Made by a program: the position numbers and the translations under genes
The notes under the pieces: model-generated
What the model saw: only the letters and a program-made list of their open reading frames with translations
The model's database searches: none
What the model was told of the DNA's origin: nothing
Part shown: positions 45,631-56,300 of the stretch, in pieces
Numbering within the stretch: the stretch's first letter is position 1
How the letters are laid out: every line of letters begins with the position of its first letter
Assembly: GCF_001426945.1 (NCBI RefSeq)
Contig: NZ_LMFS01000001.1
Span: forward strand, 3,034,194-3,098,193
Reading direction: 5' to 3'
DNA length: 64,000 bases
Origin: Pseudolabrys sp. Root1462
GTDB taxonomy: Bacteria > Pseudomonadota > Alphaproteobacteria > Rhizobiales > Xanthobacteraceae

Positions 45631-48600
45631 ATGCGTCCAAACTTCAAGGTTGAATTACATCCGATCCTTTTGCAACGTGTTCCCATGCTAGGTCCTGACA
45701 TCGACTTTTCCAAAATTCGGGCGCACCGCGGTTCTCAAGATCGTGGGTTCGAAGAGCTTTGTACGCAGCTCGCGTTCCTAGAGCCCCGAGCGACAGGAGC
45801 CGAATTCTTCCGTAAAGGCACAGGGGCCGATGCGGGTATCGAGTGCTTCGTCAAAGACCGCAGCGGGACGGAGACAGGTTGGCAAGCGAAATTTTTCTTC
45901 TCGTTTCAGAGTTCACAGGTCCAGCAACTCGACGAATCAATTCAGCAGGCGCTCTCGAAGCACCCGGCCCTCACGAAATTCGTCGTTTGCCTTCCGTTCA
46001 ATTTGAAGGACGCGAGGCGTTCGAAGAAGCACAAGACCGAATGGGATCGGTGGCGGGAATGGGTTACTCATTGGAAAGCCGAGGCTCGCAAGAAATACAA
46101 GCGAACACTGAACATTGAACTGTGGGATGCGGCAGGCTTGACCGAACGGCTGAGCCGCCGCGATGCGCGCTACGAAGGGCGCATCACCTTCTGGTTCGAT
46201 GAGGCTGTGCTGACGCAGGGCTGGTTTAGGCAAAGGTTCGAAGTCGCCAGAGCAGGCTTAGGCGAACGCTATACCCCCGAGACCAATGTCGAACTCCCCA
46301 TCCGCAAGAGCGTCCTCGCCTTCTGCCGCGATCCGTTCCTGAACAATTTTCTCGAAGGATGGAACGGAAAGATTGACGAGCACGCCACGGACACCATTGA
46401 CGCCTTTCGCAGGCTTAAGGATACGGACCTAGATGCTGTCGCTGCGGACCTTGATACGAAGGCCGATGCATTGCTGGCACTGTTGGCGCGGTGCTCCCCA
46501 GACCCGGGCACAACTATCCCGGTTGATGATCTGGTATCGCGAGGAGCCGCACTTCTCCGGTCCGCCTCGACCGCCTCTTCCGCTATATGGAAATACAAAG
46601 CGCAGGACAAGGAAAGCGATGCCGTTCGATCCGCCGAATATTATGCACGCCAGCTTTACAGCAAGCTACATGACTTTCTCGATGAGCTGTCGGGTGAGAA
46701 CTGGGCGATAGCCAACACAAGGGAGCTGCTTCTTTACGGCGATGCGGGTGTGGGAAAATCGCATCTTTTGGCGGATGCCACGAGTCACCAAGTCGAGCGC
46801 GGCAGGCCAGCACTTCTTGTTCTTGGCGGCACCTTGCGCGACGCCGATCCTTGGACCCAGATTATTGAGCAATTGGGCCTTCAAGGCATTTCGACGGACC
46901 GCCTTTTGGCAGCACTTGATGCGGCTGGTCAGGCCGCCGGGTGCCGCGCCGTGGTATTTATCGACGCGATCAACGAGCGCCACGGCATCGACCTCTGGTC
47001 CACGCGGCTCGCTCCTTTTCTCAAATCGATCGGGCCATTTCCGCATGTCGGCATCGTCGTGTCGTGCCGGACGACCTACCTTCCGCACATTGTGGATGCA
47101 AATAGCGAGCTGAAGAAGCTTCACCGCATTGAACATACGGGCTTTGCGGGCAACGCGGCGGCCGCCAACTATTACCTCGACGTTCGCGGCATCATCCGCA
47201 TGTCCGCTCCAAGCTTCGTCCCCGAGTTCAACAACCCTCTATTCCTCAAGACATGCTGCGATTTTGTCATCCTGTCGGGGCAGAAGGAGATTCCACGAAG
47301 CTTGCGCGGCATCGTCTCGATCTTCGAGTTTTACAGCGACGCGGTGGCACGGTCGATCCAGCACCGGATGAAGCTCGATCCTTCGCAAAAGATTGTCAGA
47401 CGCGCCTTGGCTGCCCTGGCCGAAGCGTTTGAAGCAGGCGAACGAGGCTACACGGAGCTGGTAACCGCTATCGCCGCGATGGAGGCAATACTCCCTTCAA
47501 GTGGCCTCGAAGAACGCAGCTTGCTCCGCCAGCTAGAAAGCGAGGCCGTTATAACCGTAGAGCCCGTACAGGACGATGACGGCACGCTCGTCGAGCAAGT
47601 GCGGTTCACCTTCGAGCGGTTCAGCGACTACCGCATCGCCAGCCGCCTGCTTGAGCGGCATTTCGACAAAGCCGATCCCGCCGCGTCGTTCTCCGCCGGG
47701 ACACAACTCCGCGCTTATATTGAGGACGACAAGGCCTACGCGCGCGCGGGCGTCATCGAAGCGATGAGCGCGCTTGTTCCCGAACTGTCGGGGGTCGAGT
47801 TACAGGATGCCGTTGGAGCCACCAAGAGAGCTACCTACCTTCTGCACGAGGCTCTGCTCACGAGTGTTCTCTGGCGCAATCAGAAACATTTCACGCAGCG
47901 CACTCTTGATTTGTTGACGGATGCCTCCCGCGTCTCCGGCGAGAACGAGGTTCTCAACACCCTAATCGCCATCGCCACGGAGCCAGACAATCAATTCAAC
48001 GCCCATTACCTCCATGGCAGGCTCTGGAAGCTTTCGATGCCGGATCGTGACAAAGCGTGGACCACGTATCTCATCGATCGTCAGAGCGACGAAAGCAGCG
48101 CACTTGGAACGCTCACGTCTTGGGCTCTTCAGAACGGGTTGGGCAACATCGAGGAAGGCCGGGCGGAGTTAGCCGCCATATGCCTTAGCTGGGCCTTTAC
48201 GACCACAGTGCGTTCCGTACGCGACCGGGCGACGAAGGCCCTCGCCTCCTTGCTTTCCGTTCGCCTACATCTTGCCGCAACGCTGGTGAACCGGTTTGCC
48301 GGTGTGAATGATCTGTATGTGCTGGAACGTGTACTTGCCGGTGCCTACGGGGCAGCCTTGCAAGGCCTGACAACGGACGGTTTAGCGACGCTGGCGTCCG
48401 CTGCTTTCGAGGCCATCTTCGCCGTTGACCCTCCGGTGCAGCATCTCCTGATCCGCGATTACGCACGCGGGATTGTCGAGCTTGCCGCTCAAAAGGGTGT
48501 GCTTCCGCCCGAGATAGATCTTGCGAAAGCACGGCCACCCTATAAGAGCCCATGGCCTATCGAAGAGGTCCCCGAAGCGCTAATCGAAACTTACAAGCAG

Positions 48601-50472
48601 GACTATGGAAAGGGCGTCTTTAGCGACGAGATCGTCAGCTCAACGGTCAATGATGGCGATTTCGCTCGCTACATCATCGACCGTGCCGTGGATGACTGGA
48701 GCGCCTTCCCGATTTCTCTGGCCGGCTTTACGAAGGAGGACCTTTTCAAGCGGTGGAGCGATAAATGCCTTTCGGTTGGCGATGAAGCCGCGGCCTCTCT
48801 TGCGGCGTTGATGGATACCGCAATCGAATTGAAGACACTGGAGCCGAGCGATCCTTTTGCCCGCCTGCGCGTAGTCTTTGTCTCGCCTGACGATGACCCT
48901 CAGGAGAAAGAAGAAGACACGCGATCCCCCGAGTTGCGCGCCGCCGAAGAAAAGCGGGACAAGATTGAGGACCGCCTGCGCTCCCTGGTCGGTGAAGAGC
49001 TGTGGGCGGACTACGACCAACAAGCGCGCCCCTACCTGTTTGGCGCGAGCCGCGAGGGCGGATGGTGGCCGCCGCGCTTTGATACGCAGCATGCACGGCG
49101 ATGGGTGTGCAAGCACGCCCACGAACTCGGATGGACGCCTGAGCGTTTTGGCGATTTCGAGCGCAATTTGCGATCCGACCATAGCCGGACCAATCACAGC
49201 ATTGAGCGAATCGGCAAAAAGTACCAGTGGATCGCACTCTACGAGCTTCTGGCACGCATCGCCGATAATCAGATGTTCATCAACGGATACGGTGACGATC
49301 CGAGGACCTACAACGGTCCCTGGCAAATCGGGCTGCGTGACATCGATCCATCGTTACTGGCCTCTTCAACGAAAGACGATTCATGGCGGCAATGGGAACC
49401 GCGCTGGTGGATGCCGCTCGACCTGACACTGCGCTCCATTAGCCCCGCCTCGCGGTTGCGCTGGCTCAACGGCCCAGACGATTTCTTAAGAGACGAACAA
49501 TTGATTGATGTCGCCGATCCAAAGACGGGCCGGAAATGGACTGTTTTGAATGAAGTCGTGGCCTGGCACCAATGGGCTGTGAATGACGGCGACCGCGTAC
49601 TCGAACGCACGGCTTGGTTTCGGTTGCAATGCGTGATCGTCAAAGCCGAGGACCGCGACAAGCTTATCAAATTGCTATTGGGGAAGCTTGTCACGGACGA
49701 GCATGATCTTCCGTATTTCTCTCTTCCGTGGACATCATTCGTCGGCGAGTATCCCTGGCACCCGCTTTTTGAGGAGGCCGAACGGTCGTCGCTATTTACG
49801 CTACCGCCTACAGCAAAGCCCGTTATGGCTTCGTACAGAGTGGAGACGGGCGGTTACGATTACTCGATCGAAGAGTCTTTCTCACTCGACTTGCCGAGCC
49901 CGGAACTGATCAAGGGTCTGGACTTGCACCTTTCGAATGGACGCAAGCTTTCCTATGAAGACACCTCTGGGACGGTTCGATTCTTCGACCCTTCCGTGGA
50001 AGAAGAAGGGCCGAGCGCCGCGTTGGTCGATGCCGAAGCCTTTGACGCCTATCTTAAACGCGAAGGAATGGCCGCCGTGTGGGCCATCGGCGGAATGAAG
50101 AGCGTGCATGCCGGAAGCCGTAACCGCGAAGGTTGGGGCGGTGAGCGCCTCTATTCAACGCTGCTTTGGCGCGAAAAGGGTTCTTTCGAACGTGGGGATC
50201 ATACCGAATACCGTCGGCCCAGCACGAACCAGCTAAGAGCTTTCTTGGCCGGAGAGACCCCAGAAGAGATCGCCCTGATCATGGCCGCTCAGGCGAAGGA
50301 CGCGGGCGACGATTTCGTGCCGGTCAAGCGCGACAAGGCGGCGAAAATCGCCTCAAGACCTCCGCTTCGCGCCCCTAAGGCTACCTCAAAAATGACGAAA
50401 AAGACCGCGAACGGCAAATCTGCCCCGAAAGCACTTGTCCGTAAAAAGAGAGCAAGGAAGAAACGCCTTTAA
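45631..50472 (+). CDS. nuclease-STAND NTPase, Avs (AVAST)-like anti-phage sensor
   Basis: 1613 residues. The N-terminal PD-(D/E)xK nuclease shows Asp67-AGI-Glu71 followed by WQAK (Lys87), as in Mrr/Cap4-type enzymes. A helical linker leads to a STAND ATPase with Walker A GDAGVGKS (370-377) and Walker B VVFIDAINE (Asp445), then SCRTTYL as sensor. A winged-helix-like part ends near 690 (FTFERFSDYRIASRLLERHF). About 900 residues without a named domain follow, probably the ligand-sensing solenoid. The C-terminal 40 residues are lysine/arginine-rich. Layout and length match Avs proteins, which detect phage terminase or portal and then degrade DNA. The subtype cannot be fixed. An ATG at 45685 is an alternative start. 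Confidence 0.75.
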   Translation: MRPNFKVELHPILLQRVPMLGPDIDFSKIRAHRGSQDRGFEELCTQLAFLEPRATGAEFFRKGTGADAGIECFVKDRSGTETGWQAKFFFSFQSSQVQQLDESIQQALSKHPALTKFVVCLPFNLKDARRSKKHKTEWDRWREWVTHWKAEARKKYKRTLNIELWDAAGLTERLSRRDARYEGRITFWFDEAVLTQGWFRQRFEVARAGLGERYTPETNVELPIRKSVLAFCRDPFLNNFLEGWNGKIDEHATDTIDAFRRLKDTDLDAVAADLDTKADALLALLARCSPDPGTTIPVDDLVSRGAALLRSASTASSAIWKYKAQDKESDAVRSAEYYARQLYSKLHDFLDELSGENWAIANTRELLLYGDAGVGKSHLLADATSHQVERGRPALLVLGGTLRDADPWTQIIEQLGLQGISTDRLLAALDAAGQAAGCRAVVFIDAINERHGIDLWSTRLAPFLKSIGPFPHVGIVVSCRTTYLPHIVDANSELKKLHRIEHTGFAGNAAAANYYLDVRGIIRMSAPSFVPEFNNPLFLKTCCDFVILSGQKEIPRSLRGIVSIFEFYSDAVARSIQHRMKLDPSQKIVRRALAALAEAFEAGERGYTELVTAIAAMEAILPSSGLEERSLLRQLESEAVITVEPVQDDDGTLVEQVRFTFERFSDYRIASRLLERHFDKADPAASFSAGTQLRAYIEDDKAYARAGVIEAMSALVPELSGVELQDAVGATKRATYLLHEALLTSVLWRNQKHFTQRTLDLLTDASRVSGENEVLNTLIAIATEPDNQFNAHYLHGRLWKLSMPDRDKAWTTYLIDRQSDESSALGTLTSWALQNGLGNIEEGRAELAAICLSWAFTTTVRSVRDRATKALASLLSVRLHLAATLVNRFAGVNDLYVLERVLAGAYGAALQGLTTDGLATLASAAFEAIFAVDPPVQHLLIRDYARGIVELAAQKGVLPPEIDLAKARPPYKSPWPIEEVPEALIETYKQDYGKGVFSDEIVSSTVNDGDFARYIIDRAVDDWSAFPISLAGFTKEDLFKRWSDKCLSVGDEAAASLAALMDTAIELKTLEPSDPFARLRVVFVSPDDDPQEKEEDTRSPELRAAEEKRDKIEDRLRSLVGEELWADYDQQARPYLFGASREGGWWPPRFDTQHARRWVCKHAHELGWTPERFGDFERNLRSDHSRTNHSIERIGKKYQWIALYELLARIADNQMFINGYGDDPRTYNGPWQIGLRDIDPSLLASSTKDDSWRQWEPRWWMPLDLTLRSISPASRLRWLNGPDDFLRDEQLIDVADPKTGRKWTVLNEVVAWHQWAVNDGDRVLERTAWFRLQCVIVKAEDRDKLIKLLLGKLVTDEHDLPYFSLPWTSFVGEYPWHPLFEEAERSSLFTLPPTAKPVMASYRVETGGYDYSIEESFSLDLPSPELIKGLDLHLSNGRKLSYEDTSGTVRFFDPSVEEEGPSAALVDAEAFDAYLKREGMAAVWAIGGMKSVHAGSRNREGWGGERLYSTLLWREKGSFERGDHTEYRRPSTNQLRAFLAGETPEEIALIMAAQAKDAGDDFVPVKRDKAAKIASRPPLRAPKATSKMTKKTANGKSAPKALVRKKRARKKRL

Positions 50473-50655
50473 GGTCGCATTCTAAGCCAGGAAGCTTTCG
50501 CTCTTGGCGGACGAGTGCGAGTCGACGCTAATCCGGCGACGTCCAATTTACTCTGCATATAATCGGGGTTCATCTCTCGCGAGCAGAAGTTGTTAAGGCT
50601 GGTGGTCCTTGACCTGCCTCTTGAGTTTCTACATCGATATTTCGGACTTTAAATA

Positions 50656-51180
50656 TCAGGTTCGATAATTGAGCGGAGGAGTATCACCAAACGTGCCCAT
50701 GTACGCTTCAATTAACATTGTTTCAACGGTCCGAAACGCTCGCCCGGTATAAAGCAACGCCACAGCAAGCTTCTCTTGTGGAAAGTCCAAAGTCGGAATA
50801 CGGCGGAGTGAAATTATAGCGTCGTGGGTAGGACGCCGCACTCGCATCTGGTTTAAACGTTCGTGCAGCCTGCCGGCGCAGCCGATGTAGAGCGTCCCTG
50901 ACAGGTCTTGTTTGCAAACTCGGTTCAGTAAAGCCGGCTCGTTGAGCTTCCCAGGCGCGGCAAGGCCTATTAGGCGATAAACACCACGAAAGTCGTGAAA
51001 CTCTCCACTAAAGTAGCCCGCAGACAGGAGATAGTGATGCCATCGAAGCTCTGAGCAAATTTTCTCCCAGGGAGGCAGCCGATTTAGAGGTATGCGTTGA
51101 AAGCTATCGCCTTCTTTCGCAGCGCTCACGGCATCCCAATACTCTTCAAGCTGACTGACTGTGATGCGTTCGTTTGACAT
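50656..51180 (-). CDS. GIY-YIG-like nuclease superfamily protein
   Basis: 174 residues. GVY at 66-68 and YIG at 98-100 lie at the spacing of the GIY and YIG motifs. They are followed by an Arg-bearing helix (GRLHERLNQM), then a Glu-bearing helix near 153-158 (VETMLIEAYMGTFG) and PPLN at 168-171. This is the full order of the family's conserved elements. An N-terminal extension of about 60 residues is unassigned. It lies 61 bases after the small protein at 51242 on the same strand, so it could be the last gene of that operon. It is convergent with the STAND gene. Confidence 0.65.
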   Translation of the reverse strand: MSNERITVSQLEEYWDAVSAAKEGDSFQRIPLNRLPPWEKICSELRWHHYLLSAGYFSGEFHDFRGVYRLIGLAAPGKLNEPALLNRVCKQDLSGTLYIGCAGRLHERLNQMRVRRPTHDAIISLRRIPTLDFPQEKLAVALLYTGRAFRTVETMLIEAYMGTFGDTPPLNYRT

Positions 51181-51241
51181 TCATTGTCCTACCCGTACCA
51201 AACTATTAACTTCAGTTCCGGTCGGAATATGAACCTTTTGT

Positions 51242-51610
51242 TCAAGCACGAGCGACCAGCCCCCTCCGTCGGGCCTCAGCCGCGCTTGCACGTTCTAGAG
51301 CCTTTGCGAGCAATGCGCGAAGATCGTCGATAGACTCTGGACCCCATTTACCATCACGATGGAAGACATCACGGCTGTGATCAGCGATCAATTCGGCACG
51401 GATGGAAATCTCAAAAAGCAGGTCTCGGATCGGCTCCACTACCTCGTGGCCTACGCACGAGCTTGCACGAGTTTGCCAGGCATCGATCGCGGCTGCGGTC
51501 ATGCCAGCGAGTGGCGCGACTTCTCCAAATGCTTCGTTGATGTGCGTTAGGAACTCGCGCTCAAGATCCACTCGTTTCTCAAAGCGCGTGCGTCGTGTTC
51601 GGCCGTCCAT
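51242..51610 (-). CDS. small helical protein, unknown function
   Basis: 122 residues, mostly helical, rich in Arg, Glu and Ala, without membrane segments or a known motif. The gene is supported by a near-perfect ribosome site, AGGAGG, placed eight bases before the ATG at 51610. Its start lies inside the end of the nucleotidyltransferase gene (32-base overlap), which argues for coupled translation and a functional link. It could be an antitoxin, adaptor or substrate of the nucleotidyltransferase. Confidence 0.65.
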   Translation of the reverse strand: MDGRTRRTRFEKRVDLEREFLTHINEAFGEVAPLAGMTAAAIDAWQTRASSCVGHEVVEPIRDLLFEISIRAELIADHSRDVFHRDGKWGPESIDDLRALLAKALERASAAEARRRGLVARA

Positions 51611-52295
51611 TCACTTCCCTCCTAAGTAAACATTCCAGCTCATCCAACCAAGGATCAAGCCTAGCGAACACGTTGACTATGAAGGCTGCCGTAACAATCG
51701 CGGGAGGCTGATGTCCTCGTTGGCTCGCCATCCTACAGTGCATCGCCGCGTCAAACTCTTCAACTGAGACCGGGCAAGGCCGAATGCTTCGCAGATGAAA
51801 TACCGAATACCTAGAAAAATCAGGACGATCACAAAGCCGCCATGAGGCGGCCATAGCGATGTTGCGCAGGCACACATATACCAAACCGGCCTCATAGGCC
51901 GCATTCATGGCGCTGCGCTGCACCTGCGCAGGTATGCTGGAGAGAATAGCGCGAAACGAGCGGACATCCTGGAGACAATCCTTATAAACCGCCGGTTCAC
52001 CCAAAGACGGCAGGAAGCGCGTTGGATCGAACAACGGCAGGGTCTCTCGGTATAAATGCCAAGAAAAAAGCTCGCCATTGCGAAACATTTCAGCGACACG
52101 CAGAGCACCATACCAAGAAATAGAAGGCTTTAGATGAGAATACTGTTGCGGCACAAATCTTAGCACCTCACTTTCATCCACCTTGCCCCTGTTGTTTTTA
52201 ACAACAGCGAGGATATCAAGGTCGCTCAGGATATCGGCATGTCCTCGCCCGACAGAGCCAAATATATACGCGGCGATGAGCCTACCCGAGCTCAT
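51579..52295 (-). CDS. nucleotidyltransferase (MNT-like) with helical C-terminal domain
   Basis: 238 residues. The N-terminus has the pol-beta nucleotidyltransferase signature: FGSVGRGHADILSDLDILAV, that is Gly13-Ser14 with Asp25 and Asp27 as metal ligands. The third carboxylate is not evident. The C-terminal half is helical (AMNAAYEAGLVYVCLRNIAMAASW) and could be a HEPN-like fold; an RMASQRGH stretch vaguely recalls an R-x6-H motif. MNT enzymes can AMPylate a HEPN partner or a tRNA. The ATG overlaps the stop of the membrane gene by 4 bases, and the following small gene overlaps its end. Confidence 0.75.
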   Translation of the reverse strand: MSSGRLIAAYIFGSVGRGHADILSDLDILAVVKNNRGKVDESEVLRFVPQQYSHLKPSISWYGALRVAEMFRNGELFSWHLYRETLPLFDPTRFLPSLGEPAVYKDCLQDVRSFRAILSSIPAQVQRSAMNAAYEAGLVYVCLRNIAMAASWRLCDRPDFSRYSVFHLRSIRPCPVSVEEFDAAMHCRMASQRGHQPPAIVTAAFIVNVFARLDPWLDELECLLRREVNGRPNTTHAL

Positions 52296-53182
52296 CGATG
52301 TGAAATCGATTTGTAGAGAATCGAAATAAATAGACCAATATAGACATACCTCATAATGACCGCGACAACATCAACGAACTCGAATCCCTTAAAAGTTCCG
52401 TCGGGCGATACATCGAGGAACCGCCGGAAGACGTAAACGATTACATCGACGCCGCGATGTGTATCATTCCAACCGATGCGCGGCATGACGCTCCAAAAAT
52501 TGACAAACCCAAGGAGTACGAGGATCGTGAGGCAACTGATGAGCAGGCGCCAAGGCTTTTCACCATGCCCCCAGACTAAGCCGCTGATCTTAAGGCCGAG
52601 CAGCTTCATGCCCGCCTCGACCTTTGCCCATAAAGTTGAATACTTATTGCGATAGTACGTATCGAAGGCGCACATCGCGTAGGAATAATGGCGTTCAGTC
52701 GCGCTGATCTCTTGCAAGACCAGATATCCGATACTGTCGTGGTCACCGACCTCGATTGCGTTGGCTTTTAAATTTTGAAGGCTCTCCCGTCGAATATTAG
52801 GCGCAGCTGGGAGAGAGGCGACGATCTCCCTCACCTCGACGACGCTTTTGTGAAAATGCGCGTATTGCAATTCACATCCATAAAAATTAGCACTTTTGAA
52901 ATTACAGTCGTCGAAGCGAACGCCATCGAACATGCAATTAACGAAGCGTGCATCGCGAAAATACCCGCGCTTGAAATTCGAATAGCGAAAATCGCAGTTC
53001 TCGAAAACAGTCTTTAGAGCATTTAGATCATTGATCTCCTTGCCTCGCCAGGTTGCTCCAATGACCTTGCGGCGCGATAAAGTGATGCGCTCAATGCGAG
53101 GGGGCGCCGGGATTTCTTCACCGCGCAGAACCGGAGGTTCTTCTGCGCGAGGGCTTGGCGGGAGGTCTGCATCGTCACTCAT
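52292..53182 (-). CDS. pentapeptide-repeat protein with two-helix channel-like membrane domain
   Basis: 296 residues. A proline-rich N-terminus (to about 35) is followed by ten or so pentapeptide repeats with Phe at every fifth position (around 60-110: CDFRYSNFKRGYF..., NFKSANFYGC). A helical segment of about 75 residues comes next. Two membrane helices follow (LLISCLTILVLLGFVNFW and VVAVIMRYVYIGLFISILY), separated by about 45 residues. The layout resembles pentapeptide proteins fused to an Ion_trans_2 pore, but the TVGYG selectivity filter is missing. It may be a membrane effector. First gene of a tightly overlapping minus-strand operon. Confidence 0.75.
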   Translation of the reverse strand: MSDDADLPPSPRAEEPPVLRGEEIPAPPRIERITLSRRKVIGATWRGKEINDLNALKTVFENCDFRYSNFKRGYFRDARFVNCMFDGVRFDDCNFKSANFYGCELQYAHFHKSVVEVREIVASLPAAPNIRRESLQNLKANAIEVGDHDSIGYLVLQEISATERHYSYAMCAFDTYYRNKYSTLWAKVEAGMKLLGLKISGLVWGHGEKPWRLLISCLTILVLLGFVNFWSVMPRIGWNDTHRGVDVIVYVFRRFLDVSPDGTFKGFEFVDVVAVIMRYVYIGLFISILYKSISHR

Positions 53183-53390
53183 TGAAGGGCCCCACCCCTT
53201 TGTTCGACGCGCAACCCGCGCGGCCTCTGCATCACATTCCTTCGGCCCGAAGCCGTGACCGTTATGGACCGCTTGTCGAGAACTTGCGGAGCTTATCCGT
53301 TGGGCAACCTATTTCAAAGGTGATACTATGCAGATAAAATTCTCATTTCGCGTGAAGGGCCACGCAGGCATGAGGTGCGGCGAATTTCGG

Positions 53391-56300
53391 CTAACCGTGC
53401 TGAACGAAGGTCCCTCCCTTCTGCGAGCGAGCAAAGGCCGAGAGATCAAGTGCCAGCGGCTTCAGGAGCTCCGTGACCCTGGAGCCGCCGCTAGAAAGGA
53501 ATTCAAGCAAGTCTTCTTGGTTTGGCTGGCCAAGTGTAAGCCTGTAGATGAGGCGTTGCTCTTTCAGACGTTTAAACTTTTCGAGATCACGGCTTTGAGG
53601 TAGGCTAAACACAAAGCGCTCGACATGAGCCCCTTTCAGAACCCACCACGGCGAAAGGCCCGAATCATCCCGAAAGCGAGCGTTCGCCGCATTTTCCATG
53701 GCGCTCCATAGCGAGCCGCTCCCGGCGGCATCGATTCCGATTTCGTCCTGCAATAGCTTTGCAAGTCGCCGTCGCACGGCAAGTCCAGCGTAGCGCTGTA
53801 TGCGTCCCTCACGCTGCTCAAGCTCCAGCGGGCCGGAGCAAAGATCCCAATGAAGAATCCGGCTGCACCAAGTGTGAAAGTCGAGCCCCTCCTGGCCGAC
53901 CGACGTTGTTGCGAGAACATGAGGCCAGAACGGTGAATTGAACGCATTACGGATTTCATCCGAACGAGGTGGCATCGCGCCGTCTGTGCCGCTTGGTGTC
54001 CGCTCGTCATCCTCGGTCGCACCGAAAGGCACCGCCGCATGGCAGCGCACGCGGATGCGCGGCTCTCCTGAGGGATGAACGCTGTGAAACAAAAAAGACC
54101 CGACCGAAACGTTCAAGGCTTCATGAAGGTCTTTCACAAGCCCGCGCTCGCGAGTTGGCAGGCTCTGCCGCCGCATCCAGAAATGCTCGTCGAGAACCGC
54201 TTCAAGATTGCCTTCAAGGCAGGCGCGGTGAAGGACCTTGACCGGTTTGCCCTTCGGCATCAGTGCCCAGAACACGGGCTTATCAAGATAAAGGCGGAGC
54301 CCCTGCCATGAGAGCCTGACCAGTTCCTGAAATGCTTCGCCAGCCAGAACCTCCTTATGATGCCTCCAAAGCGCGCGGCCGAGGATCACGCCGGGCGAAG
54401 CCAGCGCGGCTGTCACGAGGTCCTCAAGTTCCGTGCGGCTGATCCAGTCGACCTCATGCTTGTCATGCCAATCACCGAGGAGGACTTCGAGCCGCTGGTC
54501 GCCGTGCGCCACCGCGTCCCATGCATTCTTGATTAGCTCAAAATCTCCTGCCTTGCGCTCAAGCGCCGAAACCAGCATCCAGAGCCGCTTGCGACGTTCG
54601 CTGTTCTTGCCTGGTTTGCGCACCACTTCAACGTTCAGCGCTTTGAGCGCTTGTACGAGCTGCTTGCGGACTACATCGCGCGGAATCCCTCCTTTCAGCC
54701 CTGCTATGAGAGGGTCGGTCGTGCGGATCAGGAACGGCGACGGGTGGAATAGCGCTACGGTCGGCAAACGGGCGGGCCCGGCTTGAAGGCGGCGGCGCTT
54801 CCAAACCCGGTCATAACCCCCGCTTCGGGCGAGCAGGCCCGCTTCAACGCGAAGGCTGGTCAATGCCGCAACGCTTTGCGGCGTCGCCTTGAACCGGCTG
54901 AAGACAAGCAGCTTTGACTCATGCCCCGCGCGCGCCCAGGCACCACCAATCGGCCACCAGGGAACCGAAGGCCGGACCCAGGGAAGCGCGAGCGCCTCCG
55001 TCTGCGTTACCTTTTCGAGTGCACGCAGCTTAGGACTTGGCCAGCTTCGCGGGAGCGAGTAATTTTTGCGCCCGTCCACGCTCAGCTTGGTGAGCGCGCG
55101 GTCTCTTTGAATCGTTCCTTCACGCCATGCCTGATAGCGCGTTCCCAGCGCCTGAGCCGGTAGCGGCACAGACAGCCAATAAGGAAGCGCGGCCCAAACC
55201 TGCTCGGGCTTGAAGGATGCGGCCAGATGCCGAAACGCGCGAATATCGGCGCCTTCGATCACTGCCTCCAGTGGAGTCGTATGCGCGCTGTCATCGGAGA
55301 TCGGCTCCCGCTCCATCCGCGAGACACAGGGGGCGAGCATGCGTTGCAGTTGATTACGCAAGGAGTGCGCCTCCTGCACAAATCGGTCAGATTCCGGCGA
55401 GCCCGGCGCTGTGCGTGCAACGGAGAGAATCGTATCGCCAAACTTCGCGAACGTTTCTTTAGCTTCGGCCTGCAGCGCCGCGCCAGATGCGCCGCCCAAG
55501 AATTCCAGCAGATCAAAGAACTCGCGGTTGGCTTCCGCGCCTCTATTCTCTTCGAGTCGAGTTGCAAAAAGCTTATAGGGCGTCGCGGACAGCAGAAGTA
55601 GGCCCGGCGGCGACTTTGCCGGGTCGAAGAGCGCGCCGATCAGCGGATCGGACCGGTTCGCCTTGGCAAGCAGATCGCGGTAGCGCTGAAACTCATCCAG
55701 TATCACTAAGTCCGGCGGTTGCGCCGTGAGAACCGTATAGGCAAGCGCGCGGCGCAGGCGCCCGACGAATCGGCCACGCGCCCCCTTTGCCGCCTCCGGC
55801 ACTTGCGTCTTGGGATCGCCGTTGAACTCTTTCATCAGTGCCGCTTTGAAAGCGTAGATGAATTTGCGAGGCAATTTCGAAACCGGCCCACGATTTCTTC
55901 GTACAAGCTCATCCCAATCCGAGGTGACGTTGCATTGCATCGTCTTCTCGGGGAATTTGCGCATCAGATGCGGATAGGTCCGTGTCAGGAGAGCCGAGAG
56001 GAACGCCCGCTCTTCCTTGCGTCCCGCATGCAATCGCGTGGTCTTGCCAGGAAACGACGTACCGGGCGTGAGCGCGTATAACGCGACGCGCGTCTTGGGT
56101 TTAGCCAACAGTGGAATAAGGTTCAGGCGGTCCGCGCGCGCTACCGCACCCCTCTGTTCTTCTTCGCTCAGAAAATCGACGAGCCGATCCCGGTTCTGAT
56201 GCGCCACGCGTTGCCCATTCGTGATGTAATAGACGACGAATGGCGTCCGGCGCTCCCGCCTTGCAAGCTTTTCGATGATTTGCTGTGCGACAACGGTCTT

